A stretch of 64,000 nt of DNA from Saccharina japonica (taxonomy: Eukaryota > Sar > Phaeophyceae > Laminariales > Laminariaceae), in the NCBI GenBank assembly GCA_008828725.1, contig MEHQ01004424.1, positions 67,607 to 131,606 of the forward strand, in the 5' to 3' direction. The position numbers and the translations under genes were made by a program. Below are positions 11,101 through 21,188 of the stretch, one piece after another. The notes below the pieces were generated by a model. The model did not search any database and was not told the DNA's origin. It saw only the letters and a list, made by a program, of their open reading frames with translations. The stretch's first letter is position 1. Every line of letters begins with the position of its first letter.

Positions 11101-14100
11101 CGATCTGGCCGGTGCTCTCATCCAGACGGTAGGGGAACGTCTCGTAGAAGGAGCTCACCTGAACACCAGCAAAAAAAAAAACGACAAATGAACCAACGCG
11201 GGACAAGCAAAAGGCGCCACATGAGAGGAAAGCAAAGGGTCGCCGGGAATGAGGACGAAGGGCGTTGGTGGAGAGCAGGGGCGGCCGGAGGGGGGGGGGG
11301 GGGGGGGGGGTGTGCTCGATATTTATGCATGGCCGTAGTCGTATGACCATCATAGGCTCTTTCCGAGCATCCCTACGTACAATGCCGGGACCGAGCACGT
11401 CGGGTTTTCATCGACCAGGCGGAGGGGGTGTTTGACAGTGACAGGGGGGGCGTTCCTCTGCCCGTTCAGTCTCTAGTTGCCTTTTGTCTTCCTTTTGCCT
11501 CCCATTAGCCCTCAAGTTTTCTTTTTGCCTTTAGTCCCCCTTTTTGCCTTTATTATGTCTCCCTTTTTCCTTTTTTTTTTGTGCCTCTGTTGCCTTGTTC
11601 GTTTCCCTTTTGCCTTTTTTTTGTCCCCATGTCGCCTTTTTTTTTTACTTCCTTTTGCCTTTTGTCTCCTGGTTTCTACTTGCGCACTACGTATATCTCT
11701 CTCTTTCTTTGTGATCGTTTTGTTTTCTCACCATGGAGATCTTCTTGGTGTCGGTCTGGTACCCGTGGGACAGGTGGCCCCCGTGCGGCAGGTCGAGCGA
11801 CATGATCCGGTCATGCGGCTGGAGCACCGCGGTGTATGCCTGGAAAGGAAAGGAAACGAAAGGAAACGACAGGACAGGTCAGGTCAGGACAGGACAGGAC
11901 CCGACAAAGCGGGACATGGTGCAACAGCTCAGACCGAGGCAGTCAAGAGATTCATCGTGAGCTCTCGAAAGATGACGTGACCCAATCAAATAGTTACCGT
12001 AAAAAGAGTCCGCGCGTCCTTTGTGCTAATTGCTTGGGTTCTGGTAAAAAAATAATCATGCTCACGGGCTTCTTCTTCTGAAGTTTCCGCTACACACGAC
12101 CCTCGCGGAAACTAAAAAATGCTGTTATTTTTTTTAACCCAATTTGCTCGTTTTGCCTTGTACTCCACACGTATTTGAGGAAACCCCTCTTGAAAAGCTG
12201 GGGCTATTCATAAAGCGTACATCGTATACCCTTGATCCGCTTATCGCGCGCAGCGTAGCAAGTTAGCTTGTACAGAGCTGCTGCTGTACAAGCGACTGCA
12301 GCACAGAGTACCAGGCTTTCCAGCTATTCATAGCTGCATGACAAAAACAACGACTTCAGCAGGCTGACTGACTACACCAACCACTCCCCGATGTATGGAA
12401 CGTGAAAAAAACGTACATATATCGTAGTGCGAGGAGCCGTGTGGGTGCCAGCCCCCCCCCCCCCCCAAAAAAAAAGCCACATCCCTTTTGGCACGAAAAA
12501 AATAAACCAATCAAATTCCAAGGTGAGCAGCAGCAGCAGTAGCAATCATCGCAGTGACACCCTGTTTACTACCAACCCCCCCCAGTAATTCCAAGTGGTT
12601 ACGTATATAGTCCCCCAAAAAAAAGAGTGGGTGTAGTTTAAACCGGGCTGCTAAGTTATAAGTGCAAGACAAGGAATCAAACGAAAAATAAAACAAAAAC
12701 AAAACCCACCTGGAAGTTGGCCGGGCTTCCGGACAGGGTCTGGACGTTCACGCCCCAGAGCTCAGGGTCGAGGTCGAAGGCCTCCAGCGCTCGCTTCTGG
12801 CAGAGGGACTCCACCTATCACGTGAAATAAAGGGAACAGCAACGCAAAACGTGTGAAGGTTCTTGATCCTTTCAGAACGGCAAAACGTATCTCACACATA
12901 CTCCAAGTAGTTTTGTCTCCAAAAATGGGGGTTTTAGGCGGCTGAGACGCTTCCGAAAAAAAAAAAACAGAAACGAAAACGGTGGATGTGCGTGCGAAGA
13001 ACGCCACCTCTGTATGGCGCGCAGTATGGTACGGCCGTCGGGCACGGGTACCAGTAGGTAGGTACTATATACGATGCTGAGTATTACGGGAGGACCATAC
13101 GTAGTAAACAGGACCAAATTTTGTTAGTAAAAATAGGCAAGTATACAGCAGTTTTTTGTGTGTACCATAGGGTCCTATATTTACTATAGTCCCCCGTAAT
13201 GATATCGTAATGGGATTGTACAGCGGCGGGGGCATTCCGTTCGTCTCGACTACTTAACCCCCGAAAAATGCGAAAACACAGTCCACCTGCCTGCCTGCCC
13301 GTGCGTGTATAATAAATAAACCGCTGAAAACAAACCTTCCACACGATAACAAAAAAACACACAAGCCTCGGTAATAAAAAATCTCTAGTATTTCGACGGA
13401 CGGACATCAGCAGTGTGCGCCCGCTCGCCGTCCGCTTTTTTAGTAAAGAGGTACTTGCTTTGCTGCCACTGAGCGGTGTTCACACAACCATCGTTCTCCT
13501 GGTCCTGCGTATGCACTACGTACTGTAAAGTAGATACTTAACCCCTATAGGACTGGAGTCCCGTTTTGGGGACAAATCACTTAGAATTAGAGTGGTTTGT
13601 CCCCAAAACGGGACTGCAGTTCTAAAAGGGTTAAACGCATATTATGCCCTTTACGGTATGTGCTCCAGTAGTATCTATTGCACTACTGGTATCATACACA
13701 TGTGCTTATATATAGAGAGAGAAGAAAAAAACAAAAAACAAAAAACGACAGCTGTGAGATGGAGGATTTAATTTCGTCGAAGCTCATCTTTGCAAGCTTG
13801 TGTGTGCACGTTCCGCGGGGTTTGAGGGGAACAACAATCTGACAGCTGCTGTGGAACTCAAGGGAGGTCACATAGATACGGCGTACATGTGCTATATGCA
13901 CCTTATGTGTTATATGCAACTGCTGTTGTGCTTGTGTGTTGCACGTACACGTTTGGTGTGTGTTTTCTCTGCCCTGCTGGTCTTATTTCGCGCCGTCGCC
14001 GTCGGAAGAGGGCAGAGACGAGCTAACAAAAATACAACACGATGCCTATACAAGTTGAAGCTGCCTGCGCATTTGCTACGTACTGCTGTCGTACGAAAAT

Positions 14101-17100
14101 AATCCATTGAGTAAATACGACTATGTCCCTAAATATAAGCAACGTTTTAATTTAATATTAATGTACAAAATATGCTTATATTTAGGGACAATGCATGACT
14201 TAAGAACCGGCCCCACGTTTTTGGGGACAAACTACTTGGAATTAGTGTGGGATACGTTTTGCAGTTCTGATAGGGTTAATCGAGGTATGCGGAGAATATA
14301 ATATGAATAGCTCGTAGCTCGCGCGGCACCTTGTCGATCTGCTCGTTGCCGCCGTAGTATCGCGCGCCGGGGTAGCCCTCGCTGTACTTGTTGGACATCA
14401 TGGAGCCCAGCGCGTCGTAGACCGACTTGGACGTGAAGTTCTCGGACGCGATAAGGACGAGGCTGTCCCTCTGACGAACCTGTGACGAAAGAAGGAAAAA
14501 GGACACGAGGGGGCGTTTCATATTGCTGTACGTAACATATATCAGGTAACAAATTATTCAACACCTCTCTCAGCTGTGTGATATCTAGAATTTCGTCGTG
14601 ACTCATATTTTGCAAGCTGTGTGTGATACCAGGTAGCTCGATAAGCGTGCTTCTGGTAAGACAGGAGGTCTGGCACAACAAGTCTGCAGACGATCACGTA
14701 GAGAGTACGATAGTCTTGGTGTTGGGCCGCTCCAAATGGTGTCACTGCGGGGGGGGGGGGTGCTAGTCGGTCCTGCCCGTATGGTTTTGGGGTCTTGCTC
14801 CGGACGTGTCGTAGCTCTGTATTGTTCAATTGGTAATATGGATGGTTCGACCTCGGTATGAGTAGGCCTTGAGAGTTCAAGAACACGATCATTGCTGTAC
14901 GTGTTTGGTGGGGTGAACTGCTCTCACCCACTACTACCACTACTCCAACTACTACGACTGTTTTACGAGTAGTTAGTAGTATTAATAGTGCATGCACTAC
15001 CAGGATCTCTGCAGAGTTAGTAGTAGTATTTATAGTACATACCATGTATACGTGCTATTACTACGTAGTTATAGTTGTTTAGACTATACAGTGGTATTAA
15101 GGGGGACCATAGTAAATAGCGCCTGCGGTGACGAAACCCTATATATTTCCCCATGTCTACCAACAACATTTTATCCTATTTACTATAGGTCACCCGAAAT
15201 ATTACCATATACCTAATAATGGTATTAATACTATACTACTAACAATAGTACTATTATTGATAGTCCTACAAAACAGCATGCACTACATATGTACGTACTA
15301 CTACTATTAATACAACAGGTATATATAGCTTGTAGTAGGATACAATTGATAGTACTATACAGTAGTACTACTCAACATACGTATCAATGTCGGCGTGAAA
15401 GGTCCATTGAAAGTATAGTACCGCCGTACAGGTCAACCGGTGATGTACCCACTACTACGCTATACAGATGTATGCGGTGCAACACCGCAGACCAGGTGCA
15501 CCCATCCGGATACAATGGCCGTGTGTCCCAATTCAAAGACGAAAAGCGCCCCGAGATTCTGTCCGTTAGTGCATGCAATCTAAAGTCTTGGCAGACAACT
15601 TGACACCATGGCTTCGACCGATCTAGTTGGCCCACGTGATTTTATGACCGTGGGATACCGCAAGACTGCGCGTTTTATATATGTAGTATGTAACCATCTC
15701 CGCAACACAGCAGCGGCATCCTCATGTGACCATAACGGTACAATAACAAACAGTGTGGTGGTAGACACAACTCGTACATTTGCCGAGTGCGTGTGGACTG
15801 CAGCTATATACCCGGTACGGCAAACATACTCGATTAGTGCTACGGTAGAGGTAGCACTTTTTGGCTGAATCGTTTTCCAAACGATCGGGCTCCTTAACCC
15901 AAATTCGTCGGACTTTCATCATTTTTGTGACGAATATTGTTTCATGAGTATACTTCGGTCATGAGATTTCGCATCCGGCAGCACTTTTATTTTCCTCCAA
16001 AATCATTTTTTCGGTGAGGTATGACGCTCCTTAAGCGAGAAGCTCAGAAAAAAACATGGTACACTTCTATCGTAGCCAGCTGAGACGGCATGTCTATAAT
16101 TTATGTACGCTGAGACAACCAGTAGAATACCGGTACAACCTGTTTCTTTATAGAACCTACGACTACCAACTCTGTAGAGTTAAACTTGGGGGCGTTTTAG
16201 ACGTCTACGAGTATTATATACCTGGTATCATGTTTTTTTCAATGTGAAATGAAGCCAGCCAACTATAGTTCACTAACGTCACTTATTACCATGAACAGTT
16301 CGCTGGCCGGAAAGCCCCAGCCAATCATACCCTACTGCTGCGGTACTAGCCCTTTCGCGATCGAGGTGTTGTTGTGGCCTCAAACATCGAGAAAGGAGGG
16401 GTGTGAGTACGGAAAAGACCTCGCAGCGTGCCATTGCCAGCGTGCTGCGCGCGTGCCGTCTAATATACATCTCCGGACGCTACGCCACGGGACTACATAC
16501 AGGCTCGTCTACTACCCCAGCAGTCCGGGCTGTTTGGTCGATACTGCAATAACGTCGTTATCTACGACTGTAGTTTCCGACACGTTTCCCCTCCACAAAA
16601 TAATTCCGTACCCCCGGACGGGGGGGAAATAGACATATAATACCCTCGTATGGTTATATACTGGTATAGCAGGTTAGTACTACTACCATATGTACTGCTG
16701 TCTACATATTCGTACAGCACCAAGAACCCTGATCCCACGAACGAAATGTGTGACGACGGTTCGCGCTTCGCGCTCTCGGCCTACGGTTCGCAATGACAGC
16801 CTCCGGCGGCTTCTGCATAGGGCCGATTCTATTTCTGCACCTTGTCAGTGGGAGCAGGCTGCCAAATGGTATCAGATCCGGGTGGGAGCAAGATGCCGCG
16901 TTCCCCCTGCTCCCCCTTGGCACTCTACTCTCACTCGGATCCGCTCCCACCCGAATCTGATCCTATTTGGCACCCTGCTCCCACCCACAAGGTGCAGAAA
17001 TATAATCGACCGTCCGCTGGAGCGGCCGGAGGCGGTGAGCGCGAAGCGCGAACCGTCCTCCCACGTGTCCGTGGTGGGATCAGGGTTCTTGGCGCAGTAT

Positions 17101-20100
17101 ATACGAGTGCAGGAGGTGGCCCCTTTTAAGGCCCCCGAACTTTACGGCATTGTAGGATACAAGGCCCCTCGAACGGCCGCGCACACCTTCCGCACTTTAA
17201 GGCACCGGGTGCCTCAAGGTGGGAATTTCCATTTTGAGGCACCTGTGGTGCCTTATATAGGGACGACCCATTTTAAGGCACCTATTAGCTGTATGACTAG
17301 GTGCCATATACGGTAGCGTGTTGTGTCTGGTGTCACCCCTTGAAGAGGAGACCTTATACGCGGAAGCGTGTCAAGACACGCAAGCAGAGCGCCCAAAATC
17401 GGACGTCGAGCAGGTATATAGCAAGAAGGGGTACATACGCCTTGAGGTGCAAATCACTGCTGTACAACTAGACGTACACTATACCATGTACATATCATAT
17501 ATACACACTCTTCTTATGTCTGTATAACCAAGTGTGCCCACGTTTGGGCGAACATCGATCATACGTCACACTTGTGTGTGGCTGACCTACACGGTATGCG
17601 CACACACATCGCGTATGACACAGCAGCAGTTCTCATGTTCTCGTGAGTCATATTTTCGTGAGTCATATTCTCGTTCTACGTCGAAATTCGCCTCCCCGTA
17701 AGACACCTACTGACTTGTAGGTGCCGTAAATGTCCGGCCCCTAATAAGGGCAAAAGGGGTCTCGTTCGGGGCAAAACAGACAAAACCATGGCGGGTCGCA
17801 TACGATAAGGAACTGATAAGGCCCATGGTGCCTTAGTAAGGGCCAAAACCAACAAGGTCCATTGATTGGTCAACAAGGCTCCTTTCGTTTCCGAGCACTA
17901 TTACAGGGGACATTATTGATATCATACTAACTACTGTAGGACATACGGTATACACAAAAACCTACCTGGTATATATTTACCTACAGCAGGGGTCCCCCAA
18001 TAAGGCGGTGGTGTGCCAGAGCAATATGGCCGCCTTATAGAGGGAACCCGCCTTATTCATTCCAGGTTATAAGTGCGATTCCCCAGTCGGGCCAAGCGAT
18101 TTTGACCGCCTTATATCGGGATACCGCCTTTTCTCAGACCGCCTTATTGGGGGACCCCCACTGTATTTAGATTAACAATATTTGGTCCCCTATTTAATAG
18201 GGTCCTTCGTAATAGGGGGCCTTAAAAGGGGTCACCTACTACTCTGTGCACAGCACAACCTGCAGCAGTATATATAGATAGCAATCCGGGGGTACGTCTA
18301 TTTTTTCCCCCATACGGGGGCACGATTTCCCCCCCCCCCGGTTTTCCCTCTCTAGTCCCCGACAGCGGTTCAACACTTTTACGTATATATGTCATAGGAC
18401 TTCATGGGGGGGAAAATACTGACGGAGAATATTATGATGCCGATTATGATCATTGCATCCGCCACGCGGAGCATTGAGGGCTGCTTATGCTCGTACAGGT
18501 CAGCGGGTGGTGCTTTTGATGTCGGGGGCTCCAGTGCAAGGAGCTGTAAGACATGCGCGTAGCGTGATTGATGAAATATCACCGAGTGCTTGCACGCCGA
18601 CACTTGCCATGTAGCAGGGCTAAGCATTTCCCGGTACGAGTAGCGGTAATTACCCGAAATCAATAGGGCTCGAGGTAATATTTACTTTTAGAGGAAATTC
18701 TTCACGTTCCTTATCCCCGGGGGCTAATAACGCCTCCATATGAAATGCAACCCCCCCGCCCCCTTTTTTTTTAAACGCTGCCGATTATGTTGCGTACACA
18801 TGTGACGTTTTACTGCGAACACCACATATCGTATTATACGATGGAGATTGTTTTGGAACTTATGGCGAGGAGGAGCGGAGGCCACCCGGGGATTATAGTT
18901 TTTGTCCCTCCCCCAAAAAGACGACTTTTCCCCTTAAACTGAGAAAATAGGGGAAACTTTTGGGAAAAGCTGAAAAAGGCTGTTCCCCGGAAACTTTTGG
19001 ATTCTGGGTGGGGAAATACGCATCCTTGTTATGTACTCGTACTCGTAGGGCTAACACTTTTTTGTATATGCGCGAAAATGAACCCAACCAGCCAGTCAAA
19101 ATAAAGTCAGTTACGTACGAAGACTGGCTTCGCCGACCAAGTATTGCGGGGGAACATCGCAATCACAAGCAAACTATGGTATCGTTTATTAACATATGTA
19201 GTGGCATAGACCCATGTGTTTTGTTGCCCATCGCGGGTTCTGATTAACCCCTTTAACCCATTCAGAACTGAAAAAAAAACGTCCCACACTAATTGCAAGT
19301 AGTTTTTCCCCAGAATCGTGGGACCAGTTCTTAAGGGGTTAAGAACTGGTCCCACGTATTGGGAGAAAAACCACTTGGAATTAGTCTGGGATAAATTTTG
19401 CAGTTTTGAAAGGGTTGCCCGCCGTAAAACGGTACCGGGTAATAACTAGCCGGGCAGCCCGGCAAACTCACAAGAGTCGTACGATCATGTAAAATACCAG
19501 GTACTCGTAGGTAAAACACAATTGTACGTGATTACGCGGGAAACTACATGACGGGTACTACGTACTTGCTGTACCAGTCGCGGCGCGCTTCGCACACGGC
19601 AATCGCGTACGTAGCCGGCACAATCAGAGACAAAACAGTCGATCGAACTCGCCCGCTGATCGATAGCAGGGCGTCACATCTTAGCAGAGCACGGACGACA
19701 CATTTTCAAGAGTCAAAAGCGTACCAGGGAGAGGTGATATTTATAGCTACCAGTATGTAACTCGCTTTGCGTAGGTATTGCGGTCATACTTTTACGAGTA
19801 TTACCACCGCTGCTGCTGCCGTACGCAGAATACCGAAGACTTGTGCGCGCACGAAGTATGCCTGGTGGTACTGGTACTGCACAGACTACAGAGTCAGTAC
19901 TTGTACCAGTAGTCTACACGTATGTACATTCATAGATGTGTAAATGTGTGTATTACACGTATTTACACATACAGCAGAACGAACATGATGGAAACTCCGG
20001 AATTCCCGACGGGATTATTGTTTGGCTTTCGTCGTGTCCCACCGGAGATCTGGTTGTGTTTGTTTTTATTGCGGGCAATCGGTTGAAAGTTCACTGCTGT

Positions 20101-21188
20101 ACGTCGACGGCTGTCGCTGCTGTCTATCGATCGTGATGCTTGGCACAAAAAAAAACACGACCACAGGCTTATTATTGATGGCGTTTTTCGTTTTTCGTTT
20201 TTTTTTTTTGTTGCGGGCGACCCAGAAACAAACCCACAGTTAGTTGGCTTCCCGACGACAGCTGTTGCTGTTGTTAATATGCTTCTTTCGTGAACATGAC
20301 AAAGGCAGGCCAACCCTCAACCCCTCAACCGCTGGTGATCAAAAATAAAAATACATGCAGCCCTTTTTTGGAACATGGATAACAGATAACATGCATGAGA
20401 TGAGCACTTGGGGACCAAATGAAAGTATACCATAAAAAATGTCGCCGCAAACAAACTCGGAGGCGGCGATTGTATAAAATCTGAATCACTACGTACTCAT
20501 CCAACCTCCACCTACCCATCCAACCAATCCATCGGGTAGATGGCTACTACTGCTGTACAACGTACACAGCCTTTCATCCCGTCCACGATCCGGCTGTGCA
20601 CCTATTGGGCCACAGCCCATACGTAGCTATGGGCTGGGCGGGCTGCTGTGCGATCGAACCCGAAAGACATCCAATAAGCATGTACTCGTACTGACTTGTA
20701 TACTTGTTAATAGTACAGGATTCAACCATACACTGCTGTACGTACGTACTGCTGTCAAATCATACTCGTATGCACTTCCTGCTGCTGTGTGTGTCTTGCT
20801 GTTGTCACCTTCTCGTGCTCCATGATGTCGAACAACTCCGGGTCAGTCTCTACCAGAGGCTTGTTCAGCGCGACAGCCCACTGGCGACGGAAGCAAGCGG
20901 CCGGCAGACGCCATCCAGCAGCGGCAGCGAGCGAGGATGGACAAGGGAGCGGCAGAATCGTTTAGGTGATGTGTGAGAGAGAAAGAGAGAGCAGGAAGAA
21001 ACAGAAGAAACATGAGCATACATGGAGACACATCATCACACCAAATACAACGTGAATGCTTGACGAAACTCATCGACCTCCTTCCCCACCCTCCTTGGAC
21101 TCACCGATCGAGTCTCGCTCGTGATGGCGCGTCGGAGCGGTGCAGCCGACACCGCCGATGACACCCTTCGACGCAGGACAGGAAGCAT
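7642..21188 (-). CDS. SHMT: Serine hydroxymethyltransferase, mitochondrial (last exon not found)
   Basis: A PLP enzyme that interconverts serine plus tetrahydrofolate with glycine plus methylene-tetrahydrofolate. Exons in gene order on the minus strand: 21,188-21,105; 20,880-20,809; 14,479-14,330; 12,814-12,710; 11,839-11,732; 11,158-11,057; 10,353-10,129; 9,537-9,465; 9,022-8,928; 8,285-8,175; 7,786-7,642. All junctions are GT-AG and in phase, giving about 423 residues. Exon 1 ([20 protein letters not shown]) is Arg/Ser/Ala-rich with no acid until its end, typical of a mitochondrial presequence. Family landmarks: [73 protein letters not shown] with the PLP lysine near residue 268, [33 protein letters not shown] and [10 protein letters not shown]. 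Exon 11 ends in split phase, so roughly 45-60 C-terminal residues are missing, probably in or near the gap. Exon 8 could start 6 bases further upstream. Intron 2 is 6.3 kb. Confidence 0.95.
8086..8120 (+). repeat. (GA)n microsatellite
   Basis: About 17 GA units in an SHMT intron, embedded in a longer purine-rich stretch from about 8,020. Confidence 0.85.
9102..9223 (+). repeat. Family A palindromic element, copy 2
   Basis: Starts TTACGGGGGACCATAG and ends TTTACTATGGTCC...CCCGTAAT. It lies in an SHMT intron and carries a TACCAGGTAGG motif in the centre. Confidence 0.75.
9804..9983 (+). repeat. Family G palindromic element (ACAGTACAGGACAC ends)
   Basis: 180 bp. It begins ACAGTACAGGACACCTAAT.AGAAACAGG and ends with the near-inverse CCTGTTTCTTGTTGAGTGTCC.TGTACTGT. 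The inner motif CCTCTCTCGAATAAGAAACCCAGCCT recurs in both arms of the large inverted repeat (59,022-59,062 and about 61,240-61,280), and a diverged related copy lies at 53,998-54,125. It is in an SHMT intron. Confidence 0.65.
10381..10450 (+). repeat. Impure (CAG)n tract
   Basis: CAG/CGG/TAG triplets over about 70 bp in the SHMT intron just upstream of exon 7. Non-coding on either strand as far as can be seen. Confidence 0.7.
11290..11410 (-). repeat. C-tract element (family C), copy 5, full form
   Basis: Minus-strand full-length form. On the plus strand: a G run, GTGTGCTCGATATTTATGC, ATGGCCGTAGTCGTATGACC, GCATCCCTACGTACAATGCC, GGGACCGAGCACGTCGGG and TTTTCATCGACCAGGCGG. It is in an SHMT intron. 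Confidence 0.7.
13083..13200 (+). repeat. Family A palindromic element, copy 3
   Basis: 118 bp from ATTACGGGAGGACCATA to TTTACTATAGTCCCCCGTAAT, both ends inverted copies of each other. Located in the intron between SHMT exons 3 and 4. Confidence 0.8.
13541..13632 (+). repeat. Family B palindromic element (AACCCC ends), best copy
   Basis: About 92 bp, almost a perfect hairpin. AACCCCTATAGGACTGGAG is mirrored by CTGCAGTTCTAAAAGGGTT, and CCCGTTTTGGGGACAAA by TTTGTCCCCAAAACGGG, around a small TCACTTAGAATTAGAG centre. It is flanked by TTA/TAA. Confidence 0.85.
13747..13800 (+). repeat. Short dispersed motif AGCTGTGAG...TTTCGTCGAAGCTCATC, copy 2
   Basis: GACAGCTGTGAGATGGAGG, then TTTCGTCGAAGCTCATC and TTTGCAAGCTTGTGTG. 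It is close in wording to the copy at 3,932 although it lies in a different gene's intron. Confidence 0.55.
14199..14279 (+). repeat. Family B element, diverged copy
   Basis: TTAAGAACCGGCCCCACG, TTTTTGGGGACAAACTACTT, GGAATTAGTGTGGGA and TTTTGCAGTTCTGATAGGGTTAA. It lies about 50 bp downstream of SHMT exon 3. Confidence 0.65.
14567..14623 (+). repeat. Short dispersed motif AGCTGTG...TTTCGTC, copy 3
   Basis: CAGCTGTGTGATATCTAG, AATTTCGTCGTGACTCATA and TTTTGCAAGCTGTGTGTG. A diverged third copy, about 90 bp upstream of SHMT exon 3. Confidence 0.5.
15095..15200 (+). repeat. Family A palindromic element, copy 4
   Basis: ATTAAGGGGGACCATAGTAA, CCTGCGGTGACGAAACCC, TATATATTTCC and TATTTACTATAGGTCACCCG. 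Located in SHMT intron 2. Confidence 0.7.
15840..16070 (+). repeat. Host repeat H (empty target site for family E)
   Basis: TTTTTGGCTGAATCGTTTTC, ACGATCGGGCTCCTTAACC, CAAATTCGTCGGACTTTCAT, GGTGAGGTATGACGCTCC and GAGAAGCTCAGAAAAA. It matches 44,470-45,060 block by block, except that there a 204-bp element sits inside the CTCCTTA site. Confidence 0.7.
16718..17094 (+). repeat. Family D palindromic element (CACCAAGAACCCTGATCCCAC ends)
   Basis: 377 bp with inverted ends: CACCAAGAACCCTGATCCC at the left and GGGATCAGGGTTCTTGGCG at the right. GCGCTTCGCGCTC, TTTCTGCACCTTGT and TCAGATCCGGGTGGGAGCA are each mirrored in the other half. Copies sit in both arms of the large inverted repeat, with a fragment at 37,998. 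It has no ORF of its own, so it is non-autonomous. Confidence 0.8.
17110..17880. repeat. AAGGCACC/AAGGCCCC-rich diverged repeats
   Basis: AAGGCACC, AAGGCCCC and their complements recur (TTTTAAGGCACC, GGTGCCTTATATAGGG, GTGGTGCCTTA, GGCCCCTAATAAGGGC). This suggests decayed palindromic elements related in wording to family F. Boundaries are unclear. Confidence 0.4.
17900..18213 (+). repeat. Family A element, copy 5, split by family F
   Basis: The left part has ATTACAGGGGACATTA, GGACATACGGTATAC and TATATATTTAC. The right part resumes with TTAACAATATTTGGTCCCC and ends CCTTCGTAAT. The two parts match an uninterrupted family A element. Confidence 0.65.
17984..18163 (+). mobile_element. Family F palindromic element, hAT-like ends, nested in family A
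   Basis: 180 bp with about 25-bp inverted ends (CAGCAGGGGTCCCCCAATAA/GGCGG against CAGTGGGGGTCCCCCAATAA/GGCGG). ACCGCCTTAT and ATAAGGCGG boxes repeat inside. CAG..GGGGTCCCC ends are typical of hAT-type non-autonomous elements, but I cannot read a clean 8-bp target duplication. Confidence 0.65.
18379..18663 (-). CDS. Hypothetical intronic ORF with one membrane-like segment
   Basis: A 94-codon frame inside SHMT intron 2 on the SHMT strand. It has no ATG at its upstream limit; the first Met is about 13 codons in. The N-terminal part is ordinary in composition and the C-terminal part ([20 protein letters not shown]) is hydrophobic. No family is recognised. It could be a cryptic exon or chance. 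Confidence 0.2.
   Translation of the reverse strand: MISGNYRYSYREMLSPATWQVSACKHSVIFHQSRYAHVLQLLALEPPTSKAPPADLYEHKQPSMLRVADAMIIIGIIIFSVSIFPPMKSYDIYT
19244..19415 (+). repeat. Family B elements, two adjoining copies
   Basis: A first copy runs from TTAACCCCTTTAACCC to about 19,330, and a second in the same family (TTAAGAACTGGTCCCACG ... TTTTGAAAGGGTT) abuts it. The GGGACCAGTTCTTAA and TTAAGAACTGGTCCC ends meet head to head. Confidence 0.65.

Larger units (their letters stand above)
14480..20808 (-). other. SHMT intron 2 (6.3 kb), packed with short elements
   Basis: This stretch separates exon 2 (20,809-20,880) from exon 3 (14,330-14,479). It begins with a donor after GAGAAG and ends in CACAG. 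It holds family A, B, D and F elements, a host repeat at 15,840-16,070 and the 17.1-17.9 kb AAGGCACC repeats. The ORFs at 16,249-16,632 and 18,379-18,663 have no recognised product. 19,420-20,808 shows only AT-rich and GTAC-rich sequence. Confidence 0.85.

Noticed and set aside
16249-16632. 127-codon plus-strand ORF inside SHMT intron 2
   Set aside because: Opposite to the host gene, no recognised motif, composition not clearly coding.
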